From positions 523,371 to 587,370 of the forward strand of contig QLIY01000002.1 in assembly GCA_003260075.1 (NCBI GenBank): 64,000 nt of DNA, written 5' to 3'. Under the pieces are notes generated by a model, which was not told the origin of the DNA, searched no databases, and was given only the letters and a program-made list of their open reading frames with translations. This document shows, in pieces, positions 1 through 32,639 of the stretch. Source of the DNA: Phallusia mammillata. Taxonomy: Eukaryota > Chordata > Ascidiacea > Phlebobranchia > Ascidiidae. Position 1 is the stretch's first letter. Every line of letters begins with the position of its first letter. Position numbers and translations under genes: made by a program.

Positions 1-431
1 GGGGCAGTATTTGACATACGGAACCTTGCGCGGAAAGTAATATTTTTTCTCCACTATCGCTTTGGGGTCAGGAGGCGGTCTGTTTTTCAGGTGCACAACG
101 GGATGCGCCGGGCCCGTGATGACAATGTTACGTGGAATGTTACTCCGTCTAAGCGAGTACTTCTCTTCGCTGTTTTCTTTTTGCACGCCCTGACACTCGG
201 GGTGAATTTTTTCGCATAACTCGATGGCCTCGGTAAAGTTGTCAACGAGCGAAAATCGAATTTTAGACTCCGGGGTCGATTCCATAGTCGCTTTTATTTT
301 TTCGGGTATGGGTGGAAATGTTTTTGCGCTTTCAACGCGCAACGCTGTCAAGTGAGCGGCCTCTTTAAGTTCGGACAGTTCTATGCTGAAGTCCAAATAT
401 TTCCCCTCGAAGCGCTCCCATCGGCATGGCC
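1..431 (-). CDS. Last visible exon of the galactosyltransferase-like gene, unknown domain, truncated by window edge
   Basis: The minus strand is open for 143 codons from a TTTTATCTGTAG acceptor to the window edge, with GC-rich codons unlike surrounding sequence. Its first two bases complete the codon left by the donor at 1969, so it reads on as INPGPCRWERFEGKYLDF. There is one cysteine pair followed by GVQ and YSLRRS. It could instead belong to a separate gene, since only phase and splice sites link it to the upstream exons. Confidence 0.7.
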
Positions 432-3400
432 CTACAGATAAAATACACGCCCATTTTATTAACCGATTCTCATTTTGTAAAAAACACTTCTTTGTGCTAA
501 AAAACGACAATGTAAAGCAGGTCATATAAGCCATTGTCATGTTTATGCACACACAAGTTTTACTTGGGCTGTTACGCTACAAACTGAAATGCTCTGCCCT
601 ACAAACTAATCGCCGTTGACTATTTTTGATAGGTGTAGCCTACTGATTTACGTATGGTCCCCCCCCCCAATCGCCGTTGACTATTTTTGATAGGTGTAGC
701 CTACTGATTTACGTATAGTGTTTAATCCCCCCCCCCTTACACGGAATTTAAAAATAAAAAAATATTTGGCCCGCCCGAAAATGTTGTGCCATTCATGCGG
801 CCCGCAGTACCAAGTAGGTTCCCCACCCCTGGTTTAATGGGTACTGTAGTATAATTGCAATGCTGTATAATGGTTTACTATTTAACCTATTCGCCAAAGA
901 AACCGGTTTGGTCACTTGGACACGCCAATAGTTTTGTGCTTAAAGCTACAGAAGCTACAAAAGGCGGATTATCCTAGAACAAGCGTTTTAACGATGTGTT
1001 TAACTAGGAATTTGCAATCGAAGCGGTTTTGATTTTTAGCGGTTTCGTTTTTACATATGATTTGCGCTCGTTATTGCAGTCCACTTTGCAAGAAATGTAC
1101 CGGCATTTATCAAAGCTTGTTCGCACATTATCATTTAAAAATCGTAGATGGTAGAGCTACTAACATCATACCTCACGACCTACCCACATTTAGCTAATTT
1201 TCGATAGGTGGCGCAAAAACCTAAATTATTTATTTAGCGGCTAAAGAGGGATAGGGTTGAAAAGTAAGTTTTTTTATACAATAGAAACTAAGTTCCATTG
1301 CTAGTTTTATTAAACTTTGAATACTAATACCTTACCCCGGCCCTAATAGCCCTAACCATGAGTATTTTAGAGATATGTCATTTAAAGTGCTCTGTCGAAA
1401 ATTACCTTTCAAAAATTATCTAAATGTGAGTCTGCCGTGAGGTATGGTGTTAGTAGATTTTCTTTTCTTTTTTTGTAAAAAATACCTTAACGACCAGAAT
1501 AACACACCAATTTACTCGACGTTATTGTTTATATCCAAATTTTAAAGAACCAAACGTTATGTGTTATTAATAAACACCACACAAGAGTCCCTCCTGCTGG
1601 GCGATCAACTAAGCAGGTTATTTAATATTGACATGCATTAGTGCCTGTATCGTTTTGGTCTTCTTGTCACAAAAACTACCGCTTGTGCGAAGAGTAGGCC
1701 TCATTAAGTCGCTTTTGTTGTGTACGATGGTACGATATAATCGAAGGAAAACGCTTTATCAATGTTAAGACTGAAAAGTTTAGCGCAAAACGATGTTTCT
1801 CTGAGAGTTCGCGTTAGTTTGATATGTTTTATTTTGCTTCTTGGAAATTCTGCCCTGTTTAACAAAAATGCGCATGTTGATTTTGAGTGTCAGAGGGACT
1901 CTTGATGTTGTTGTTATTGTGTTTTACTAAAACGTAGCATAACAGTTTATGAAGCAAATAACCCTTACCTGGGTTTATGTCAATATCCATGGTTGGTTTT
2001 CCGTCAACAAACAGAGTTATGCGTTTGACTTCAATCCTACGGACATCGATAACGAACTTTGTGTAGGTGGACTGTCTTACAGTGTCCACTAAAAGGTATT
2101 TGAGATCAGAGAGCCCGTCTGTTGTGGCCCTAATTTCTCGGGTTTTGTTTAACCGAAATCTGTAAAAATAAAAATAGAATATGTAGCTTGTTGACACTGA
2201 CTTGAAGCAACGAAATGTTCATTTTTGGTTTTTAACTTACGGGAACTGATTAGGGCTAAACTTCCATGGATGCTTGTGTACAATCATCTTGTAACGCCCC
2301 ACTTTGAGATCCGAAGGCACTATCTTCATTTTACTGTGAAGCAAAACACAGTCATGGTTAACAGTCAAATCAATGCATTGTCCAGTCGAAATTACATTGT
2401 AAAAATCAGCATTGTAATTACTCGAATGAAAGCATTGTCCGCATTGTCTTTAAACAATCGTTTATTTTTTCACATTTAATGAAAAATAAAAAGTGTTTCA
2501 AAACCATTGTGTGGGAGAACGATTGCTTTTAATTTGTATCTAAGTTATATGTAGTCTGAAACTTTCTTTGGTCTATTGCAGGGGTAAGCAACCTGCGGCC
2601 CGCGGGCCACATGCGGCCCTTTGATTAAAGTTGTGCGGCCCGCAGAGACACTTGGATTTCAAATGTTATGGCAAACAAGTCCAAATTATTATATTTTTTG
2701 AGCAGATTAGTGCACCAGGTGCTATTTTTCTACGACCCGACAATATGCTGCTAGAATTAAATGCGAATTTCACTTGTAGCAAGGCATTTTTGTTATGCAA
2801 CGAAGTAAAGTCACCTTGTTTTACATAAAGGTGCGGCCCGTGATCTAATCTTCGCAATTGTATTTGGCCCCACAGTGAAAAAGGTTGCCCACCCCTGGTC
2901 TATTGAATTTGTACCCACTTGTAAAAGATTCTAAATTCCATATCATTGTCTTCGCCTCCCCAGCCCCAAAACTGATTGGAATGTCCATTTGCTTTCCTGT
3001 ATTGCTTTGGACTGATTCCAGTCACTCCTCCGAAATCCGTTCCGTAATGAGGCTTGTATTCAAATTTGTCGATCGCTGCAATATAAGAACGATAAGGAAT
3101 TTCTCCTGCCTTCAGTGGCTTTTGAAAGTTACACTGAATTGAATAATTTGTGTATGCAGTACCTAGAGTTACAATTACGCCATTGTAAACAACTTAAATA
3201 TGTATCTTTGGTAAGAAATCCAGTGACAAAGAACAACACAATTGAAGTTGCTTGTTTAAACGTATATTTTACCCGGCGATAAATGACGTGGTTGGTTCCC
3301 GCACATATACATGTTCATGTCGTTTTCTGGGATCATATCTACGTCGTGAAACACAATACAGTCGTAAGAGTCCAGTTTCATCGCTTCTTCAAACGCCGCG

Positions 3401-4921
3401 TTCATCACCATCGCCTTGTTGAACTGCCCATTGTCGAACTGCATAAACAGCATTATGCTTTCGGTTGGCAATAACAATAAGTCCAAATTCAACTGCGGTG
3501 TACTTTTTTATGTTCTTCCCCCCCCCCTCATCACCATCGCCTTGTTGAACTGCCCATTGTCGAACTGCATAAACAACATTATGCTTTCGGTTGGTAATAA
3601 CAATAAGTCCAAATTCAACTGCGGTGTACTTTTTTATGTTCTCTTTCATGGTATGTAATTTTAGTGTTCGAATAATGAGCAGTGTGGATTGAAGTGTTCA
3701 TTTTTACCTGTTCTGCAACATAAATGCAATACTTCGTTTTTTGTCGCTTTAGGATAGGATGCAAGTAGTACAAGAGAGTTTTTAGATGTGCATCTCTATC
3801 CTTGAACGGGATAATGACGGCCACTTTTTGCCTGCAACAAGAACCAAACAATTTGCGGTAATTATATCAGCTGTAAACGAATACCTTTTACGCCCGTACA
3901 AACGCCCCAGGACTAAACGGTTGTAACTTGATTCAACGTTCCAAAGGATATTCCAAATACTTACAGAGGTTTACAGGCTGTTGGAACATAGCATCCACCC
4001 TTTAATAAGTCAGGTCCAGATACTTTTTCCACCTCTTCGTATGAAGGTGTGATGTTGGGATTGATAAACAAGGTACCAACTGAAACAAGAAAGAAAATTC
4101 TGATGACAATTGCACATTTCATATTGTTCACAAAGTTAGCACAATTTTTATGATATAAGAGCGTAGCTTCAATTTCAAACGGCGAAAATGAATTTCATGT
4201 AAGAAGTTTGTCCTACGCAGCTCTGATGGTGTTTCGGAGCAGTTTTTTAATCCCATTAGGTGTCGGGACGCTGCTTCTTCCTTCACATCGTACTCAACGC
4301 TTTTTGGTACTTTGCGAATTTCTTCAGAAAAACGATGGGCATCCGATGGAACTCGAATGTTACTATTGTAGGGATGATCACTGCAAAAAATGTAGAGACA
4401 CGTTGACACTGCTTGATTACACGTTAAATGCATGGGTTTGAAGATTTTCGCATTTGTGTCATTACGTTCACATTGCTTTTTGGTTTTAAATATAATAATA
4501 TGGAACTGTTATTTTATCTGGTAGTTTAAATTCACCGCTAAATTTTCTAAATTTAACTTAAGTTTGTTCGAAAATGACTCTATTTGCATGTAGAAGCAGG
4601 TTTTCGCAATATAATATGATGCAATATAACGCAATACAATCCAAAATGTGTTTAAAACACTTTAAATAGGTATGTGATACTTTAAACAATTGCCCAAAGG
4701 GTTTATCGTAATTGGACAAGATTAGCTTCAGAGGAACTTTAATTAGTCTGAGCCAAGAACCTATACCTGTTGCGCCGTGACATAGACAAGGCGGCGACCA
4801 AAGTGAATAATCCAACCAAGAACACTTTCACATATTTCCTCTTTCCTGGCCTTCGCAACCAACGTGAAGGGATAAATCCACACGAAGAAATGCTTCTACT
4901 GATTCTTTGCAAAAGTGTCAT
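1..4921 (-). CDS. Beta-1,4-galactosyltransferase-family enzyme with C-terminal extension (3' end outside window)
   Basis: Golgi type II glycosyltransferase, expected to transfer a sugar from a UDP donor in beta-1,4 linkage. Exons in transcript order: 4767-4921, 4217-4380, 3965-4079, 3708-3831, 3273-3438, 2919-3105, 2241-2333, 1969-2159 and 1-431 (cut by the window edge); all have GT-AG sites and matching phases, giving at least 542 residues. Seen: signal anchor about residues 31-47, VAVIIPFKDRDAHLK, metal-binding FHDVD near 215-220, CGNQPRH, FGGVTGIS, WGWGGED at 288-294 and VGRYKMIVH, all family hallmarks. The start is the ATG at 4921, just after a TGCAG that could accept an upstream or trans-spliced leader. 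The last exon adds about 145 residues I do not recognise, containing a CEKIHPECQGV...YSLRR stretch. The exact paralogue is unclear. An hAT element and a duplicated exon edge lie in its introns. Confidence 0.88.
607..736. repeat. Direct duplication of about 48 bases with C9 spacer, then a C10 run
   Basis: The segment starting AATCGCCGTTGACTATTTTT occurs at about 608-655 and again at 669-716, separated by C at 660-668. A second run of ten C follows at 727-736. This is one of nine such junctions in the window, read here as an assembly seam. Confidence 0.8.
740..831. mobile_element. hAT-type element fragment, right end only
   Basis: GGCCCGCCCGAAAATG, CGGCCCGCAGTACC and the terminus GGTTCCCCACCCCTG are typical of the right end of the CAGGGGTGGG-type hAT elements seen elsewhere in the window. 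No left end or target duplication is visible, probably because the C10 run at 727-736 interrupts the sequence. Confidence 0.5.
832..1968. other. Intron of the galactosyltransferase-like gene, nothing recognised
   Basis: AT-rich sequence between the exon at 1969 and the edge exon ending at 431. No open reading frame or repeat that I could support. Confidence 0.5.
2579..2897. mobile_element. Non-autonomous hAT element (319 bp)
   Basis: Termini CAGGGGTAAGCAACCTGCGG and GGTTGCCCACCCCTG are inverted repeats. They are flanked by a perfect 8-base target duplication, GTCTATTG at 2571-2578 and 2898-2905. It lies in a galactosyltransferase intron, 21 bases from the exon at 2919. Confidence 0.93.
3402..3640. 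repeat. Direct duplication with C10 spacer across an exon edge
   Basis: About 114 bases (3402-3515) recur at 3528-3640, separated by ten C at 3518-3527. The copies differ at a few positions (AAACAGC versus AAACAAC, GGCAAT versus GGTAAT). The segment contains the acceptor and first bases of the galactosyltransferase exon 3273-3438, so the upstream copy is a dead second exon edge. Confidence 0.85.
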
Positions 4922-5806
4922 TTTCCTCGCTGCAGATATAAACCGATGACTGGTGAATTGAACACCTTCACCGAACAATTATGTTAGCAGTTTTTCATAA
5001 AGCAAGCTGTGAACACTCCAAGCCTATTGTTACACAAAATACAAAAGTCAAACCATGAAAGATCATTAACAGTTTCTGCTATTGCTTTGTTTGACAGCTT
5101 TCTAACGCCATTCTGCATGCAGTGAATCGCGTTTACATCGAGACGAGCCACGTCGTTCTGTCCAAGACTGGTTTTTCTGTTGAACGATCTTTTGGAATGA
5201 CCCGCGGCTATTTAACACGCAAAAGGCTCTGTTTCGACCCATATTGTGCGCTCTACGAAGTGTCTGTGGTATGAGTATTTTGCGCTGGCCTGGGCGATTA
5301 CATACTTATACTTTGATGAGTTTAATTAGGCTCAAATTTCCATCAAAACACATAGAACTGGTCCCCGTCGGGACAAAAAAGAGAAGCCTTCTGCGTTTTG
5401 CTCATTCTCGGTTGAGCAGTGCAACACAAAAAGATTTTCCTGGCGCTAAATTTCTTACATGCTAAATACAATTATAAATTTTTCGGTGCCCTTTTAGGCA
5501 ACTTCTACGACTATATAAATTCAAAAACAATATGTACATAAACTACCTTATACTTCAGTAACTTTACTATTAAGTTAAGTGTCCCAACTGATTGCTGTGT
5601 TTTGGATAAGAACTTCTCGTAAACAACTGAACGATTCCTATTCGTCTTTCTGTTTTCTTCAAACGAATTAACTTGAAATGCATAACTTAACTGTTTTGGC
5701 ATTGCATTGTATGTAACAAAGCGAATGTTGTGTGCTTTTCTGAGATATGGATTCATCCACTTGCTAAAACAGAAATACTTTGTGATAATGAACATAACCC
5801 ATGTGC

Positions 5807-5807
<1 letters not shown>

Positions 5808-5881
<74 letters not shown>
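5808..5881. repeat. C74 homopolymer, probable sized gap placeholder
   Basis: A perfectly pure run of 74 C with unrelated sequence on either side. Any proline- or glycine-rich ORF through it is meaningless. A natural run of this length and purity would be very unusual. Confidence 0.8.
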
Positions 5882-5895
5882 TTTTGGTCAAAAAA

Positions 5896-6093
5896 ATGTC
5901 GTCGCGAGTGGGCGATAAAGAAATGGCATCTTTTAAAGCGGGATGTGGTTATGGTCAGGTGGTTGAATTAAGAATGAAGTCAGCGGTTCCTTTGTCGTTC
6001 TCTTCGATAGCTGAAATTGTTAAAGTGGGTTACGCTTACTTGGCAAGTTGGCATGAGCACAAGATGAAAGGGTCGGTTGATTTTGACGTTTGA
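5896..6093 (+). CDS. Orphan 65-residue ORF beside a homopolymer gap
   Basis: An ATG-initiated frame begins MSSRVGDKEMASFKAGC and ends VDFDV. I recognise no family. Codon choice is less AT-rich than the flanks and the frame stays open back to the C74 run, so it could be the 3' exon of a gene whose remainder lies in the gap. AT-rich sequence with AATAAA motifs (about 6680 and 6820) follows. Equally it could be chance. Confidence 0.25.
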   Translation: MSSRVGDKEMASFKAGCGYGQVVELRMKSAVPLSFSSIAEIVKVGYAYLASWHEHKMKGSVDFDV

Positions 6094-7335
6094 AAACCGT
6101 GAGGTCAGCCAGTTGCAGCTTGAGTAACTAACTAGGACCTATAATGCTTATGTGAGTTGTTACATTTATTTATTCAAAGGTGCTTGAAGAATACAGTATA
6201 AAGTGTATATAGCCGTTTAGAGTGTATTTCGTTCTCTGTGTGAGATTATTTCTGACTTGCTTTTAATCAGTAAACTGTATTAAACTACTGCCAGTTTTGT
6301 TTACAAGTTAAAATACAAAGAAAAGTTTGGAAGAAAAATAGATATAAAATAAAACTTTCATCCAACTTAAGTAAATACAAATATGATAAAAGTTAGAGGG
6401 ACTGTTTGCAGTTGTCCTTTTTTAAAGATCCATTTGGAAAGTTTTATACTTTTATTATAATTTTAAGACATTTGGACAAGACATGCTTATCCTATAGTGT
6501 AATCAGGAATAGGTATTATAATATTCTTAGCTTTCATACAATACTATTTTCTTCTTTGTAGTGTATAATTTTTAAAAGACATTTGCAAATACTTGTGTAA
6601 AGTTGTTATTATTTTTACATACTTGTAGCTTTTGGTACATCATGGTATGTTATGATTTGTGAAACAACCTATGGTATTAAAATAAACATTTTATTTAAAT
6701 TAAATGATAAAGGTTGAAATCAACTTATATGCAGAAAACATATGTGTTGTGTTTTGTAGTTGTTCATCAAATGTATTTGATGCTGGCTATTCGAGTACTA
6801 TATGTAATATGCCAGTAATAAAGGCATATATCACACCTTAAGTGCATCATGTCTTTCAAGCTAGCTTATATACATTAATTTCTATTGTTAAATTGTGATT
6901 CATGGGGCGCATTGAAGGAACAGTGATTAAATCCAGTGATGTCAGTGGTAAAATGGTTTATATTGGATGTATGTACCAACCAACACAAATAATTATCACC
7001 TAGGCAAGTTAATTCTTGGCTGCACCAAAACTTGAGTATGGCTGATGTTTTCTTGTGCTGTGTACATACCCTATAGCTATGTCTGCTTGAGCAATAATTA
7101 TATCCAGTGCTTATGGTTTTGTAAAAGCACTGAAGTTCACTGTCTTAATTATATGTTGGTGCTCTTGAGAATGGCATAGGACATAGTTGTCTCTTGACAT
7201 CATTTTGCTATTGGCTTTGTAGCTTCCATGGGTACCTTACATATTTGTCATCATCTCTTCACAAGACCGTTTGAAATTGTCTAACCATTTCCAAGGACAC
7301 ATACTGAAACTGTATTTTAAACAAAGGAGTATGAC

Positions 7336-7643
7336 TTATATATATATATATATATCTGTCAACACTGTGGGAGTTTGTGTTTAAAAATTAGTACAAACAA
7401 ATAGTAGTATGACTTGGACTGACATTGATAGCTTGGGTAGCAATAAATATATCATTTTAGCCGCAAGATTGTTGCAATATCAATGCCCCCCCCCCCATAT
7501 ATATATATATATCTGTCAACACTGTGGGAGTTTGTATTTAAAAATTAGAACAAACAAATAGTAGTATGACTTAGACTGACATTGATAGCTTGGGTAGCAA
7601 TAAATATATCATTTTAGCCACAAGATTGTTGCAATATCAATGC
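7336..7643. repeat. Direct duplication of about 150 bases with C11 spacer
   Basis: The segment with (TA)n and CTGTCAACACTGTGGGAG occurs at about 7336-7485 and 7497-7643, joined by C at 7486-7496. A few single-base differences (TTGTGTTT versus TTGTATTT, TTAGTAC versus TTAGAAC) look allelic. Confidence 0.85.
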
Positions 7644-8905
7644 AAAAAAAACGTCATGTGTACATGAGGTGACTGGTATAGCGTTGTAACCATTCATGGA
7701 ACGTTGTTTTTCGGCGCCATTGACATGTGCCCATATAAACCTGCCAGTTGCTAAACAATTCCTAGTAGAAGCCAAGCGGCTTACAATTCGCATTTTAACG
7801 TAGCTTTATGACGCAGATGCTTTGGCAAAATCCTCGCCGAATCGAACGCCTTCTGGTCGACGGGTCGGGATTATCGTGACGGATTTAGTTTCACAGCTGA
7901 CTGTGGCTGCGTCAATTAGCGCCTAAAGAGATGCTTCTCCTCTGACATTCCCGAGCCTTTTCTGCCGGAGTGCCGGTGTATTCCAGGGGTGTGTTGGCTT
8001 TAATACCTCGAGCTTCAGCGTAATTTCGGACCGAGACAGATGCGTCTGAATCGTTTGTTTACGCGAACGTTTACATCCCGCGTTCCACCTGAGTCCTTGC
8101 CCAATGGCTGTGAGAGGAAATAGAGCTTGTTAATCCTGTGTAATTTTCACTTAGGTCATTGTTTCTCGGGCGTCTCCGATGGACAGTCGGCACGAGCAAT
8201 CCATTAAACAAGGTAGACGTTTAGTGCGAGAGCTACAATTTGTACAGGAAACCCACTATCAACGTTTACCAGAACGAACTTATAGAGTACATTTGAGTTA
8301 GTTTCGAATGTTAGTGCGGTATCCGCTTGTCACGCATAAACTGTCTTACAGCGGGCCTACTGCCGCACGTCCAGGCAAGAAAAAAACCTTTGTGATCGTT
8401 TTCATGCATCGCTGCGTTTCTCTTGTATAATATTACAGTGGCAGTGATGGGCAATTGTGGCGCGACGTTGGCAACCGCAAGGCGAAATAGAATTCGGACA
8501 GCTTTGTTATATCGAGTGCGCCGCAATTTGAAGACATCTGAAAAGGCGTCACCTTTATTTTTGCTGCTTTGTTAGGCGTGTTTTTCTAAAGTGTTCTGAG
8601 ATCCGCTTTTGAATAGACTAGAAGCCAATTTGCTTTTCACGAATTTTGTTTTGTTGCAGATATCGGTTGGACGTGTTATTTTTAAGTTTCACCCAGCACT
8701 GTTTTTTTTATAAAATTTTAAAAGTTGTCATGTACTGAAGAGTTTACTGCACAGCTATGTGTGAATATCTCTACAGCAACACTTTGGCAATTATTGAAAT
8801 TAGCCAGGTGGGAATATAAGTCTTGTTTTAATTCTTTGTTTTTAATTCTCGACTGTTAATGCAAAACTTTGTGTTTTAAAATTTTATTTGATCTCATGTG
8901 ATTAA

Positions 8906-28701
<19,796 letters not shown>

Positions 28702-30446
28702 ACAACGGCATCGTCCTGGTATTAAGTGGCTTTATGTGCCATTCGCGTAAATTTCGGTGCCCTTATAAACCTATTTTTCTACACTGTCGCGGGGCGATTC
28801 ACAGCAGAAAAGCAATTACTTTTTGTACCATTGAGACAACCCCAATCGACTGTAACTTTGTTATGCAATTGACAAGCCTTGTACTTAAATCTTTTGTACC
28901 TTTCCATGTGTGAATTAACGCTTTCGTTTTTTTCTCTTTGTTTCGATGTAAAATATCTGCTGTTCGTTTTATCAACCGAGATCTGTCAGTTCCTTGTTTA
29001 TTAATCGTGTGCGCCCATGAAAAAGAGCCAGAACCTCATGTCACAACAATCACCTGTGTACGATACTATACGCTGCATGAAAAGGTACAAAAACATATGG
29101 TAATCTTTGCCATCTATCGATCAAGCTTCCTGCAATGACCAGCAAGAAATGTGCAACCGACAGCAGCGCATTTTTTGCGTGAAGCTTTTAACTCTATTTC
29201 TACGTCGATCATGGTTGCTATCCAACTGAGCTTTCCACTGTCCGACGTCGAGCAGTTTTTTTCCTATGGTGGCATTTTTGTTGTTTCAAATGAAATTGTG
29301 TAATGCTGAAATTGACTTGCTGCGGCATGTGCGATTTCGTTGCTTGAGTTACATCGTGATCAGTGTTGCAGCAATTGAATAAAGTATGGTCCGTTGGTCC
29401 TAAATGTAAATTAGCGTTGCTTTCATGATAAACAGTTCAAAAACCTCAGCTTAATGGAATATTGTCTTAGCGGAACAAAGTAAAACAGGAAATTAGAAAA
29501 TTTAATTTTCGGTCTGTCGGCTAATTAAGCTTTACTTCTAAGGTTTTTAAATTACTTTACGAAAAAAAAACCGTACAAAACTTCTCCGATAATAATCATA
29601 GAAAACCCATGCTGCAATATTTTTGCGAAATCTCTTGCTGGTAAACAGCCCTTAACAGTTCTGTGGGTTCAATTTACGGAACCTCGACCATATTGTTTCT
29701 ATTTCTGTAAGTTATAACTATATTGTTTCTGACATGAATACGACTTTGGTAAAAAAAGTTGCCATTTTTGAGCTATTGTTCCCGGCTAATGCGGATTTAA
29801 AGGCCGAATAATCTGGTTTAATGGTTTACGTAAGTGCTTGTTCAAGCGTAAAGAGGGAAAACGCGAACTGTTCTGTTGATTCTTTATGTTGTAAATAAAT
29901 ACCGCTAAGAGATAGCCCGTGGTCTGTTTTTATCATTTTTATACAACTGAGTAACTGTATGCATAAGCCCAGCGATTAATTTGTAAACGGTTTGAAAAAG
30001 TTTCTGATTTGACCATTACTAAAGTTAAGGCTGCCGACTGATCCGATTTCAGTAAGCGTGTTTCATAAAATATTTTCCGATTGGCTCATTTGTTTTCGTT
30101 AAACAGCTGGCAAACTTTTAACACCCGTAGTATTTAACAAATTGGGAAATTTATTAATGGGGAAGCTTTACTTGGGGGAAAGTCGATGTCAGAAAGCTTG
30201 GGTGGACTTGCACTTTTTTGCCCTTAAACATTGTCTATTTTTAATGTGTTCGATTTTGTAAAAAACAATTGCCTATAAATTGCTGTACTTCACCATTTCA
30301 CAAAATTATTTTCTGTGACAAAACTATTTAGGCCTCTTTGCATCCAACTTTATCAAAACAACTTTGTCATTGTTGACATTGTTGTTAGACCTGTTTTGGA
30401 TTTTTTTTAATGGTTTGGGTTGAGTTTTCTGAAGATTGAGATCATC
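28702..30446. other. PAR3 3' region and intergenic spacer
   Basis: Contains AATAAA at 29378-29383, about 680 bases after the PAR3 stop, and is otherwise AT-rich without a supported gene. Confidence 0.5.
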
Positions 30447-32590
30447 ATGTCTAGTCATGCAGACCTTTTGTCGAAAAGATTGAGGCAACAGGTTGATCAA
30501 GGTATGGTGGTTTGGTAAGGTATATCCATCATTTATATTTTACAACTGTTTCTTGTTTTAAAGTTGTTTGCAAACTAGCTGTTAAATTTGGCAGTCCACC
30601 AATCAAATCCAAGTAACTGAAGCACCATAATGGCATGTTTGCTGACCAATAGCAGTAACAATTCAAATCTTGTTTCACTTTTTATTACCATTTGCAGGAA
30701 AGTATTGTGACATCGAAATCTTTGTTGAGGACCAGCAGTTTTTTGGTCACAAATGCATTCTGGCTGCTCTCAGTCCTATGTTGGAGAAAAAAATTGAAAC
30801 TGCAGAAAAAGACTACTATGACCAGATTGTTCCACACAAGTCGAAAATTGAACTGTCTGGCATTTCTGCCACTGGCTTCAGTTTATTATTTGAATACATG
30901 TACACTGGAGATTTAAATGTAATTATATATATCATTTAGTATGTTTAGTAAAAGTAGTGATGATCAATTATGTTGGTTTGCAGATAAACGATGAAAATGC
31001 CAATGATGTTACAATAGCAGCTATGATATTGGAAGTTCAACCAGCAATCCAACAATGTGTTGAATACAAGCAAAACAAATTTGTTGCCAACAGTTTGCCT
31101 GTCAACAGACCTTTAAGGTATTTTACAAAATATTACAATATTGCATCGATGGAGAATTTAATGCTGTATTTTTTATGGTAGTTTGTTCCATGATATGGTT
31201 TAAACTTCAGTTTGACCTTTTTCATGCAGCATTGCCCTTTGCCAATGAATCAACACACCAAAATTCCACAAGCATTGGATAACCAGTTGCTAAAATGATA
31301 AAATACTGTTTAATGAATTAACTAAACCATTTTGCAGACCAACCATTATGGATGTTCCTTCAAGCCAGCCTGAGCCGCATCGTGTTGGAACTAGTCAAGA
31401 CATCCAAATTGCAAGTATTGTGTCAGAACACCCATCAGTGGTGGAACACCCATCAGTGGTAGAACAACCATCAGTGGTGGAACAACCATCAGTGTCAATG
31501 CCAAAAATGGAGGTAGCAGAACCAACTTCACCAAATGAGAACTTTCCATCCACTTCCAGTGCACCAGACATTTTTGACAATCATTGCTCTGAGTTTGGGT
31601 CCTTTCCAAGCATTTTGCAGTCCTTTGAAGCAATGAAAAATAACCCAATGGCTCTTCCTACTCTGTTATCCCTTAACCAAGGACAACCGAACATGTTGCA
31701 TGCAACAAGTTCAGAAAGTACACCAGCTGCCCGCGAGTTAGTTCAACCCCTGTTTCAAAGTGATGATATGTACACAGGTAACATATTTTTGTTTGTCTTT
31801 TTGTATGTTGCCCCCCCCCCCGTTAGTTCAACCCCTGTTTCAAAGTGATGATATGTACACAGGTAACATCTTTTTGTTTGTCTTTTTGTATGTTGCCTAA
31901 AGTTAACTGACTGAGTCAATTGAGTCAACATTTATTTAATTTACCCAAGGCATTTCCACAAATTTCAAAAGAGAGGTACAACATTTTGATTTGGGAATTT
32001 CCCTAATGATGCTCTATGACAGTGTGGTGCAACTGCAGGCCTGCGGGCCAATTGTGGATAGATAATTTTGTTGGCCTGCAAAAGATCAAAGTTTTAATGA
32101 CAACTATCATTTTTGTTTTCAATGTATTCAAATGTGATAATAAACATCACAAAACGCTGCAAAATATCCTATTGTGACGCATTACAAGGCATTGTTACGT
32201 GTAATAAAGGGTTCTTCATCAACAAACCGGGCATTTTGGTTCTGCGTCAACAAACTCGGGCATTTTTGCGCCAGAATGGAAACTGAATGTTTTTAACGGC
32301 CGCTACTAGGTATATACCCATAAAAGATAACAATGAAACTATATGTTGAGTGAAAACGGAGTATAGTCATCCTGGTGTTTGTGCCAGAAAAAAGTTTTAC
32401 TTGCAAAATTTTAGACCTTGGCCTGCGGACTAAGTTAACGATTTTTATTGGCCCGCAACAAAAAATGTTGGACCACACTGCTCTATGACATCATTACTTC
32501 TGCTTTGGGAAATTTAGCTAAATGTTCTAGGCTGCACACAAATATTTAATTTAAGTGTCTAACAAGTAGCAGTTAAGTAACCTATTTCGT

Positions 32591-32639
<49 letters not shown>

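Noticed and set aside
2631..2857. Short ORFs on both strands at 2.6-2.9 kb
   Set aside because: They lie inside a non-autonomous hAT element and encode nothing recognisable.
3389..3649. Minus-strand ORF with duplicated YTAVEFG segments
   Set aside because: It reads through an intron and the C10 spacer in the wrong frame; the galactosyltransferase frame starts at the acceptor at 3438.
5511..6093. Long proline- or glycine-rich ORFs through 5808-5881
   Set aside because: They exist only because a pure C run has no stop codons; the run is probably a placeholder.
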